Assembly: GCA_034509495.1 (NCBI GenBank)
Contig: CM067508.1
Coordinates: 22,026,617 to 22,090,616, forward strand
Length of the DNA: 64,000 bases
Source: Acestrorhynchus altus
Taxonomy: Eukaryota > Chordata > Actinopteri > Characiformes > Acestrorhynchidae
Reading direction: 5' to 3'
In this document: in pieces, positions 55,515-64,000 of the stretch
How the letters are laid out: each line of letters begins with the position of its first letter
How positions within the stretch are numbered: position 1 is the first letter of the stretch
Translations under genes and position numbers: made by a program
Notes under the pieces: generated by a model
Database searches by the model: none
What the model saw: the letters and a program-made list of their open reading frames with translations, nothing else
What the model was told of the DNA's origin: nothing

Positions 55515-55709
55515 TGTAGAGGCTGTTGAGTCTGGTGATAACAGTTCAGTACTGATCAAACAATTGATCTTCATTATTAGGTGGTGTTGGTGTTCTCTGA
55601 CTAATGAAGATGAGGCAGTGATTACCTGAGTCAGAGCTGCACAAAGAGCAAAGATCCACAGAGCTACCAGATTCTCCTGCAGCCAGCCCTTCACTCTCTC
55701 GTAGCATGG
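55375..55709 (-). CDS. tspan4: Tetraspanin C-terminus (last two exons), tspan4-like, partial
   Basis: Tetraspanins are four-pass membrane proteins that organise receptors and integrins in membrane microdomains. Two minus-strand exons join in phase 0. Exon 55626-55709 (84 bp, the usual size for this exon) encodes the last Cys of the large extracellular loop in 'PCYERVKGWLQENLVAL', then transmembrane segment 4. Exon 55375-55443 (69 bp) gives 'ILGLVFSMTMFCQAVKVDT' and the C-terminal FYA before TAG. Splice sites are canonical. The 'WLQENL...MTMYCQVVKADT' pattern and the short YCA/FYA-like end point to TSPAN4 over TSPAN9, CD9 or CD53 (from memory). No earlier exon was found up to 64,000, so the gene probably continues past the window. 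It converges on ddb1. Confidence 0.75.
55461..55512 (+). repeat. (AC)n microsatellite in the tetraspanin intron
   Basis: About 26 AC units fill much of the 182-bp intron between the two exons, ending about 15 bp from the splice acceptor of the last exon. Confidence 0.97.
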
Positions 55710-55729
55710 CTGTGGACACAAATATAGAC

Positions 55730-55795
55730 AGATATTTACACCAATCAGGCATAATATTAAAACCACCTCATATTGTGTAGTGCCCGTCCGCATTT
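55730..55795. mobile_element. End fragment of a dispersed DNA transposon
   Basis: 'caccaatcaggcataatatt' and 'aaaaccacctcatattgtg' match a very widespread fish transposon terminus (from memory). It begins about 25 bp upstream of the tetraspanin splice acceptor. Confidence 0.45.
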
Positions 55796-56129
55796 GATTT
55801 GATATTTCATAGTGTTTGTGGACGACTCAATGTCTTTGTTTTGCGATATCCTACTGTTCTCCGTGCTAATTGGGCCCATATTCCAACCAGTACACAGAGT
55901 AAAGTTGGATTTGTGAACCTCTGGCATTTATCAGTGATTAAACAGCATTAAACAGTGCCATACTCATGGTAGCTCATACTGAATAGCCCAACCAGATGCA
56001 ATACTACATTATACAATACAGAAGTTGTTTGTGCAAAACCCCTAATCGATCTTGGTTGAAGACCCATCAACTGATTGATCTCCTTATTGTAGGTCATTCA
56101 AATTGGGGCCTTGTATTATTACTCTATAG

Positions 56130-56309
56130 CAGTGTTTTTTAACCTTGGTCGTGGCGACCCCCTGCTCTACACATTTTAGTGCTTTCCTTGCTTCCAACAG
56201 ACCTGATGCAACTAATCAGCTCATTAACAAGCCCTTATAGTGTTAAAGCAGGGGTTCTGCTAAAACATGCAGGGCAAGCAGTTTCCAGGAACCAGGTCAA
56301 AAAACATTG
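56130..56309 (+). mobile_element. hAT-type MITE, 180 bp
   Basis: It starts 'cagtgttttttaacc' and ends with its imperfect complement 'caaaaaacattg'. It is flanked by an 8-bp duplication with one mismatch (CTCTATAG at 56122-56129, CTCTATAC at 56310-56317). The interior 'ctacacattttagtg' and 'taaaacatgcagggcaagca' are also inverted relatives, so the whole unit is nearly palindromic. Confidence 0.8.
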
Positions 56310-57024
56310 CTCTATACTAGACAAGCACTATGTGCTGCTCCATTAATCTTCTTCAAATACTGTTAATAATTGGACAAATAATATTTGGTTTAGTGAAGGT
56401 TTATATTTATTTACAAAAAAAAAGAGTAAAAAATCAGAACCCCCAAAAGACCTGCAAGATGTTTTGGAGATGCTTTTTCCTGTTCATTTTTTCCTATTAT
56501 GTAGATCCTACTTGTTGTCTGGAGCCACTGAAACCAGATAATCAATATTACTCATATACTGACCCATTAGTGGTTATGGCTAATCAATGTGTATATTAGT
56601 AATTAATATGGCAGACTCAAAACAAGCCTGAAAAACTCATGAGAAATAGAAGAGCTCAGGCCATAGGGATGAAACAACATTGAGATACATAAAACATGGA
56701 ATAATGGTCTGCAGCAAACTAACACTGTTAGAAAGAGATGTGAGATGTATGGAGTGTACTGGATATGCAGCTGTGGGGGTCAAGAGTTCAGCATTAGACA
56801 GGAAAAGCAACACAAACAAACATCTAAAAGAGCGTCAGACTACAGCTATACATCTATTCAAACTTCCAATGCTTTACAATGAGCATTATTTTCCATTCCA
56901 TTAGTTTTATTTGAACCATCAGGACGCTGAAGAAGCAGAAAGTTCAGAGAATTCTGGTATTGCAGCTTAATGGCTTATTGAAGCACTGAAATAATCCACA
57001 GTAATGGAAAAAATATCACATATA
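56310..57024. other. Presumed tetraspanin intron, nothing recognised
   Basis: AT-rich, no exon-like conserved segment on the minus strand. Confidence 0.4.
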
Positions 57025-58209
57025 CAGTGCACACGGAAAGTATTCACAGCGCGTCACTTTTTGCATTTTGTTATGTTACAGCCTCATGGATTAAATTCAT
57101 TTTCCCCTCTGAATTCTAAATACAATACTACACGATGGCAATGTGAGAGAAGTTTGTTTGAAACCTTTGCAAATGCATTCAAAATAAAATACAGAAATAT
57201 AACATAAATATTCACAGCCTTTGCCATGAGACTCAAAATTGTCAGGTGCATCTTGTTCCCACTGATCATACTTCAGATGTTTCTACAGCTTGATTGGACA
57301 CCTGTGGTAAATTCAGTTGACTGGACATGATTTGGAAAGGCACACACCTGTTTATATAAGACCCCACAGTAGACAGTGCATATCAGAGTACAAACCAAGC
57401 CATGAAGTCTGAGGAATCGTCTGTAGACCTCCAGGACAAGATTGTATGAAGACACAGATCTGGAGAAGGGTACAGAAACATTTCTGCTGCATTGAAGATC
57501 CTACTGAGCACAGTGGCCTCCGTCATCCATAAATGGAAGAAGTTTGGAACCACCAGGGCTCTTTCTACAGCTGAGTGATCATGGTAGGAGAGGAACAAGA
57601 ATGTTTATTGGTGACAGTGCTCCAACCTTAAAGAAGGATAACCATTTCTGCAGCACTCCACCAGACTTGTAAGGCTTGAAGTACAGACACATCCTTGATG
57701 ACAAACTGCCCCAAGCACTCTGGACCTTAGAGTGGGATGAAGGTTCATCTTTCAACAGGACAACAACCCTAAGCACACAGCTAAGATAACAAAGGAGTGG
57801 CTTTGGGGCAACTGTGACATCTGTGAATGTCCTTGAGATTTTTAAAAATGCCTGTGCACTGACACGCCACACCTAATCTGATGGCGCTGGAGAGGTTCTG
57901 CAAAGAAGAATGGGAGAAACTTCTCAAAAAAGTTGTGTCAGGGTGGTATCATACTCGAAAAGACTTCAGGCTTTAATCGCTGCCAAATGTGCTTCAGCAA
58001 AGTATTGAGCAAAGGCTGTGAATACTAATGTATGTATGTTTATGGTTTTTTTTTCTTAAACATTTGCAAAGATTTTAAACAAACTTTTCTCACATTGGCA
58101 TGGTGGGGTATTGTGTGTAGAATAGAGGGGGAACATGAATTTTGGAATAAGGCTGTAACACAACACAATGTGGAAAAGTGAAATGCTGTGATTACTTTCC
58201 AGATCATTG
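57025..58209 (+). mobile_element. Tc1-like transposon, decayed (same family as 25227-26118)
   Basis: The left end 'cagtgcacacggaaagtatt' pairs with the complement of 'aatgctgtgattactttcc', with TA on both sides, and long inverted repeats include 'cactttttgcattttgttat' and 'taaatattcacagcctttgc'. The length (1,185 bp) is close to a full element. Internal transposase remnants ('FNRTTTLSTQLR', 'QQRSGFGATV') are broken by many stops. It retains more of the interior than the 25-kb copy. Confidence 0.82.
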
Positions 58210-58524
58210 TATAATCGTCATTAAGGTGTTTAACATGACATTAGTTATGTTTAGTTATTCTTTTCAAATGTACACTTTGTTTTTTCTCAAACCTACAAAC
58301 ATCAGGGATTCCTGCAAAATCTCCTCCCTTTCAGTTTGATGCAATGTAATCATGTTCTTTAGACCTTAATTATGCACTGATTGTAGTTTTATAGTCCTCA
58401 GTTGTGCCTGTGAGACTACAGGACGTCCTTATTCTCATTCTGCTGTTCAAAGCAGAGCATGAGCAGCTGACCAGAGTTAAGACCTTTTTTTACAGTCGTC
58501 TCATCAGAATTACTGCTCTATATA
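58210..58524. other. Presumed intron or intergenic, nothing recognised
   Basis: Short unique stretch between two transposons. Confidence 0.35.
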
Positions 58525-59040
58525 CAGGGTTTGGACAATGAAACTGAAACACCTGGTTTTAGACCACAATAATGTATTAGTATGGTGTACTAGGACCTCC
58601 TTTTGCGGCCAATACAGCGTCAATTCGTCTTGGGAATGACATTTTTTGGATACAATCCGCGTTAGCACCTGAACATCCCTTCCAGACAGCTTCCTCTTGC
58701 GTACACAGTTAATCCTGTTGGATGTGGTTTGTCCTTCTTGGTGGTGCTGACATTTCCCTGGATACCGTGGCTCTTGATACACCACAAAGACTTGCTGTCT
58801 TGGTCAAAGATGCGCCAGCAAGACGTGCACCAACAATATGTCCTCTGTTGATCACTGGTATGTCACCCATAATGTTGTGTGCATTGCAATATTTGAACTG
58901 TGCTCTTATCTGCTAATTGAACCTTCACACTCTGCTCTTACTGGTGCAATGAGCAATTAATGAAGATTGGCCACCAGGCTGCTCCAATTTAGCCATGAAA
59001 CCTCCCACACTAAAATAACAGTTTCATTGTCCAACCCCTG
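58525..59040. mobile_element. TA-flanked DNA transposon, non-autonomous, 516 bp
   Basis: The left end 'cagggtttggacaatgaaac' and right end 'gtttcattgtccaacccctg' are inverted repeats with one or two mismatches over 20 bp. TA flanks both ends (58523-58524, 59041-59042), the Tc1/mariner signature. No full transposase is encoded. Confidence 0.85.
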
Positions 59041-59499
59041 TAAGTAAACTGTCCAAATGACCCATAATGATCCATAACACAGTTTTGCTGGGTATGACTC
59101 ATCCATTCCAAACATACTTAGAAACTTCAAGGTTCCTCGGTCGATACTGTTGGATTCATCAGTTATTGAAATAATCATTATTTGCAGCCCATCACACCAC
59201 AGGTTTGATTCATGTTGATTTTCCTCTCTTACACTGATCTATGATGTGAATCCCTCATTTTCCTATCCAGCATCCTCGCGGCACAATCAGCAGTTCTGTT
59301 GTAGTAAGGTTTCTTCACTGTGATCTGAGACCCTCTACATCTCAAAGCTTGTCCTACTTGTATGTTCAGAGAAACATCAGACTGCAGCAATACATTCCCA
59401 AATCCAACTGCAGGATTCGGATTTCAAAAGAGAGAGAGAGGGGGGGATGGAAGGAGAGACAGACATAGAAGCTTTACTCCACTATTGTGCATAGAAAGA
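59041..59499. other. Nothing recognised
   Basis: Contains a short GA/G-rich tract near 59428-59450. No gene or transposon end found. Confidence 0.35.
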
Positions 59500-59725
59500 G
59501 AACAGAGATCCACACCAGTCTCAATCACACAATTTCCATTCACAATAGTCCCAACTACACCAGTCTCATTTACACCACTCCAAATTCAAACCAGTCCACA
59601 CTACTTCTAATCACATCAGTCCAAGTAACACAACTCCCATTCCCACCAGTCCCAATCACACCAGTCTCATTCACAATGGTTCTATTTACACCAGTCCCAT
59701 TTACATCAATCCCAATCCCACCAGT
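59500..59725 (+). repeat. Degenerate 18-bp minisatellite ('cacaccagtctcatttac')
   Basis: Units such as 'ccagtctcaatcaca', 'ccagtctcatttaca', 'ccagtcccaatcaca' and 'ccagtcccatttaca' recur with a period near 18 bp for about twelve units. Both plus frames stay open through it, giving Thr/Pro/Ser-rich conceptual peptides that are not credible genes. Confidence 0.7.
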
Positions 59726-60335
59726 AAGAAAGGCACATTAGTGATTCTTATCCTCTCCAATCATTATACTGCAGTTAGGTTTGAGATTGTTGGGCTGATT
59801 CTGAGGAGTTGATTGAGCTGATACAGGTTTGTTAGTGGTCTGTCTGGCTGGCTGTTGGGCTGTACAGACTGCTGCTGCTGTCGCCGTTGGGAAGACCGGA
59901 AGGGTGAAGTAGATGATGCAAGACAGCACACTCACTAAAGCACACAGGGACCGTAAAACTCTTCCCTTTGACTTTAACAGCCACTGATTTCACTTCCTGC
60001 ACTTTATGTAGTGAATCGCATTGTGGATTTTCATATTAGCATTTTATTAAAACAAACTAATGCTTAATAATTAAAGATACACATAAATGGCTACTCTCAC
60101 ATCAAATGAATTCTGTATTAGTAAGTTATTAAACCTTCATGTAATCATCATTGACCACAGTGTATGTTGCCTGGCAACAACAGCTGAGTTAAACCACACA
60201 AACCACTACAAGAACAGCTTTTTGGGATAAATAATGAATTAGTTGATGAATATCATATTTTGAGATTTTCTAAGCAATGATACACTTGATGCTGTGTGTC
60301 ATAGTGACTTTAACTGAAGAGCCTGATCTGACATG
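59726..60335. other. Nothing recognised
   Basis: The minus frame at 59738-59935 (Ala/Thr/Gln-rich with a hydrophobic start) does not match a tetraspanin exon and has no domain I recognise. Confidence 0.35.
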
Positions 60336-60797
60336 CACTATATCGACAAAAGTATTGGGACATCTGATCACTTGTATCTTCTGAAATCAAGGATATTATA
60401 AAGTGTTTTTGGTTGGAGTAACTGTCTCTACTGTCCAGGGAAAGTTTTTCTTATAGATTTTAGAGCATAGCAGTGAGCATTTGATTGCATTCAGTGACAA
60501 GAACATTAGTGAGATCAGCTTGTTGGCTGATCACCACCCCACCTCATCCCCAACTTTCCAACTCATACCAAAAGCGTTGGATGGAGAACTGTCATTCCAA
60601 AAAACACAGAACCACTTCTCCAGAGCTCAATGCTGGGGGACGTTATACCCCTCTAGCCCACACGTGGCATAGCTTTGTCTACTCCAGTATTCTACTTGCA
60701 ATACTCCTTTACAGGGGCTAGACAAGCTGTGTGTGTCTGTCAACAATGGGTGCTGCTTTAAGTAGCTAAATGCATTCATTAGAAGACAAATATAGTG
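60336..60797 (+). mobile_element. Complete MITE, best copy of the family in the window
   Basis: The left end 'cactatatcgacaaaagtat' begins like the complement of the right end ('tatagtg' at 60791-60797); TA follows the right end, while the left flank reads TG. Internal landmarks are 'gttggagtaactgtctct', 'gattgcattcagtgacaa', 'ccagagctcaatgctggg' and 'gctagacaagctgtgtgtg'. Relatives are at 366, 13031, 31072 (inverted) and 52390. No coding capacity. Confidence 0.75.
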
Positions 60798-60896
60798 TAG
60801 CTGTACTACAATGTTTAGAGGTTTTTGGATTTAAACAGATGATGGGTAATTTTTTTTTTCAATAATCAAATGTCACCTGATTAACCTTCTGAACTA

Positions 60897-62558
60897 CAAT
60901 CCCAATTCAAATGAAGATAGGACGTTGTGGAAAACATAAACAAAAACAGAATACAATTATTTGCAAATCCTTTTCAACCTATATTCAGTTGAGTAATCTT
61001 CAAAGACAAGATATTTGATGTTCAAACAGATAAACTATTGTTTTTTGCAAATATTCCCTCATTTTGCTGACTGCAACACGTTCCAAAAAAAGTTGGGACA
61101 GGGGCATGTTTGCCACTGTGTTACATCACCTTTCCTTTTAACAACACTCAATAAGCGTTTGGGAACTGAGGACACAAATTGTTGAAGTTTTGTTGGTGTA
61201 ATTCTTTCCCATTCTTGCTTGATGTACATCTTCACTTGTTCAACAGTCCGGAGTCTCTGTTGTCGTATTTTGCAGTCCATAATGCCCCACACATTTTCAA
61301 TGGGAGACAGTTCTGGACTGCAGGCAGGCCAATCTAGTACTCGCACTCTTTTACTACAAAGCCATGCTGTTGTAACATGTGCACAATATGGCTTGGCACT
61401 CTCTTGCTGAAAAAAGCAGAGACGTCCCTGAAAAAGATGTTGCTTGGATGGCAGCATGTGTTGCTCCAAAACCTGCATGTACCTTTCAGCATTAATGGTG
61501 CCTTCACAGATGTGCAATTTACCCATGCAATGGGCACTAACACACCCCCATACCATCAGAGATGCTGGCTTTAGCTTTGCACTCATAACAATCCAGGTGG
61601 TCCTTTTTCTCTGTGGCCCTAGCAAAAGCCATATATTAACAAAACCCAGAAATGCCGCTTCTCTGGGCCCAAGCTCATCTGAGATGGACTGACATAAAGT
61701 AGAAAAGTGTCCTGTGGTCTGATGAGTCCACATTTCAGATTTTGTTTTTGGAAATCATGGATGTGAAGAGGGTTTTGTAGATATATGGCTTTTGCTTTGC
61801 AAGAGTTTTAACTTGTACTTGTAGATGGAGTGAGGAACTGTGTTCAATGACACTGGCTTTCTGAAGTGTTTCTGAGCCCATGTGGTAATATCTGTTACAG
61901 AGCGATGTCGGTTTTTAATGCAGGGCCGTCGGAGAGATCGAAAGTCACAGGCATTCAGTGATGGTTTTTGGTCTTGCAGCTTACATGTAGAGATTTCTCC
62001 GGATTCTCTGAATCTTTTGATGATATTATGAACTGTAGATGATGAAATCCCTAAGAGACATTTTTCTTAAACTGTTGGACAATTTGCTTTCACATGGGCT
62101 CAGAAACACTTCAGAAAGCCAGAGTCATTGAACACAGTTCCTCACTCCATCTACTAGTACAAGTAAAATCTCTACCATACAAAGCAAAAGCAGTTGTTCA
62201 CAAAGTAATCAACCTTGCCCGATTCTTGCTTGTGAACGACTGAGCCAGGGATGCCTTCCTTTATACCCAATAATTACACCCACCTGTTTCCAATTAACAG
62301 GTGTTTTTTGAGCCTTCCTCAACATTCCCAGTCTTTGTTTCCCCTGTCCCAACTTTTTTGGCATCAAATTCAAAATGAGGGAATATTTGCAAAAAAAAAT
62401 TTTGCATTTTTACAATTTTTTGTTTATTCAGTTGAAGATTAAATAGAGTCTATGTAGTGTATTCAATTAAATATAGGTTGAAAAGGATTTGCAAATCATC
62501 ATATTCTGTTTTTATTTATGTATCACACAATGTCCCAACTTCAGTGGAATTGGGGTTG
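60897..62558 (-). mobile_element. Rearranged Tc1-like transposon with internal inverted duplication
   Basis: Terminal inverted repeats of about 215 bp run from 'caatcccaattcaaatgaag' to the complement of 'cttcagtggaattggggttg', both passing through 'gatttgcaaatcc' and 'ttgcaaatattccctcattt'. TA borders both ends. The transposase C-terminal half is on the minus strand (61059-61620), but the 'LWSDESTFQ' segment with the usual first catalytic Asp is on the plus strand near 61711-61740. Segments 61788-61882 and 62093-62191 are near-perfect inverted copies of each other. The element is therefore a chimera or an inverted rearrangement. Confidence 0.8.
61059..61733 (-). pseudogene. Tc1-like transposase C-terminal half
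   Basis: A 224-codon open frame. From about residue 42 onwards it reads as Tc1 transposase: 'LMVWGCVSAHCMGKLHICE', 'FQQESAKPYC' and 'LDWPACSPELSPIENVWG'. Residue Glu111 (codon 61401-61403) stands where the second catalytic Asp (FQQD) belongs; Glu146 is the third residue, and the 34-residue spacing is that of DD34E enzymes. The first catalytic Asp region is absent from this strand; residues 1-41 come from rearranged DNA. The natural stop after 'DVTQW' seems lost, extending the frame by about 18 codons. Cut-and-paste activity is not expected. Confidence 0.8.
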
Positions 62559-63234
62559 TATATCAGTTGCGGCAGCTGCATCAGTGAGATGACAGTGCTT
62601 TACATAAGCACTCACATTCCATGCCACAACTAAAGGAAACTGTATTTCTAGCTCAGAGCTGCACTGGGACACACTGTGGGACATGCTGTGCTAACATGTG
62701 CCAGCTCTTATGACACCATTTATGTGGCCAGTCTGAATTATTCAAGACGCTCTGATTTAATGTTCTGAAATGGTGAACATGTTGCCATCACATGGATGTG
62801 TTTTGTTGGAGATGTGTCTCAGAGGAACATGCTCCAGGCCTTGTGCTGTGCAGTCTACAGTACTGTCATCCACATTGAGCACTGGTGAAAACAGCGAGAG
62901 GCACGAAGCACAAAGACCATCCATCTTTCTCCCTCAGGGAGCTTTCTCCTTCCCTTGGAGGTCAAATGACTGCAGCCAGAGCAAGAAAAGTGAATCAGTT
63001 TCACAACCAATTTGAAGCCTTATTTTCAGCTATATTATAACATATCAAATGATATTTTTGACTGGACTGAACCAGGATAGTGGAGGGACTGGGGACAAAC
63101 ATTTTTTTTTTTTTCTGCCATTTTCACAGTGCTTTGTTGTACTTGCTCAGAACTGTGGGTAACCAAGGGCTGGAAAGGATGCATAAGTTGCGTCCTCAAA
63201 ATTGCTTCAAATGCATTTCTAGGCTGTGTATTAA
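62559..63234. other. Nothing recognised
   Basis: No exon matching the tetraspanin on the minus strand. The plus frame at 62770-63015 has no domain. Confidence 0.35.
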
Positions 63235-63435
63235 AGGCCCCTCACTCACTGGTTGTTAGGGAACCAGCCTTGTGACAGGAAGGTTGCCAGTTTGATTAGG
63301 TAAGACACATGAGCAAGACACTTAACTCCATGGAAAGGGCTGCCCACTGCTCCAGGCACATGTGCTCACTGTCCCCTATTGTGTGAATGCACTAGTGTGA
63401 CTGTGTGTTTCACTTTGTGGATGGGTTAAATGCAG
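63235..63435 (+). mobile_element. tRNA-derived SINE, diverged
   Basis: A B-box-like 'gccagtttgatta' is followed by 'gagcaagacacttaactcca', 'ctgcccactgctccaggca' and 'ttcactttgtggatgggtta' with 'aatgcagaga' at the end, the body and tail of a common fish SINE. The tRNA head is damaged. Confidence 0.6.
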
Positions 63436-63709
63436 AGAACCATTTACACTGTGTACAAGCCCAGTGGATCTATATGCATGTTATGTTCATATCGTTGTCT
63501 TGCTCCATAACCCACATTCCCTTGTTATTCTACTCAAACTCAGAGAAAGTCACTGTCCTGACATTTTCCTTTAGACTTTGTTGGTATGTTTCAGAATTCA
63601 TTGTTCCATCAATGAAGGCAAGCAGCCCAAACCAGATCCAGCAAAACCAGCCATGTTACTCCCATGCTACCATGTTTCACAGATAAGATCAGGTTTTATG
63701 CAGTGTTTT

Positions 63710-64000
63710 CTTTCCACCAAACATCCATCCATCCACTTTCTGTACCGCTTATTCCTGAAGAGGGTTACAGGGGAGCCGGTGCCCAGCCGGCAACTCTGAG
63801 CGCAAGGGCGGGAAACAACCCTAGACTGGGCAGTAGTCCATAGTAGGGCGCACACACACACTAAGGGCCACTTACAGTCACCAATTCACCTACCGTGCAT
63901 GTCTTTGGACTGTGGGGGAAACCGGAGTACCCGGAGGAAACCCACGCAAACGCAGGGAGAACATGCAAACTCCACACAGAAACTTCCCAGGTCACCCCAC
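63710..64000 (+). repeat. Fish dispersed repeat with (CATC)n start, runs off the window
   Basis: 'catccatccatccactttct' is followed by 'accgcttattcctgaagagg', 'ccaattcacctaccgtgcat', 'gtctttggactgtggggg' and 'cccggaggaaacccacgcaa'. This block, probably from a non-LTR element, is very frequent in fish. It is cut by the window edge. A diverged copy is at 21060-21260. Confidence 0.7.

Noticed and set aside
59738..59935. Minus-strand frame as an upstream tetraspanin exon
   Set aside because: It lacks the CCG motif, loop cysteines and transmembrane pattern of tetraspanins and is Ala/Thr/Gln-rich.

Overview
The window is nuclear DNA of a teleost fish, probably an otophysan such as a characin, catfish or relative (inference). 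It holds one complete vertebrate gene with short exons and GT-AG introns, very abundant (GT)n/(TC)n/(AC)n microsatellites, many Tc1/mariner-, hAT- and LINE-type remnants, and tRNA-headed SINEs with fish-type tails. I see no operons, tRNA or rRNA genes, CRISPR arrays or other prokaryote-style systems.

Layout: 0-28 kb is gene-poor repeat country. It contains a retroposon tail and MITE fragment (0.15-0.5 kb), a non-autonomous LTR-like element enclosing a 33-bp minisatellite (3.3-5.1 kb), LINE and SINE fragments, a dense microsatellite cluster (18.5-20.5 kb) and a Tc1-like element (25.2-26.1 kb). From 28,172 to 45,202 on the plus strand lies a complete ddb1 gene (damage-specific DNA-binding protein 1, the CUL4 adaptor). 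Splicing 27 coding exons gives 1,140 codons plus stop, the same length as the human protein. Intron 25 is a U12-type AT-AC intron. Introns 4 and 26 are loaded with transposons; intron 26 holds a hAT element with an intact 8-bp target duplication and a nested LTR. From 46 to 53 kb there are decayed transposase and reverse-transcriptase pseudogenes, a MITE and a minus-strand SINE. At 55.4-55.7 kb, on the minus strand and convergent with ddb1, are the last two coding exons of a tetraspanin, best matched to tspan4; the rest of that gene should lie beyond 64 kb. From 56 to 64 kb there are further DNA transposons, including a structurally rearranged Tc1-like element with a large internal inverted duplication (60.9-62.6 kb).

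Only ddb1 and the tetraspanin tail look like functional host genes. They are unrelated in function (ubiquitin-ligase adaptor versus membrane scaffold). I found no evidence of a new multi-gene system. The most interesting items are the microsatellite-filled U12 intron, the nested insertion in intron 26, the 33-bp/99-bp repeat inside the LTR-like element, and the rearranged Tc1-like element.
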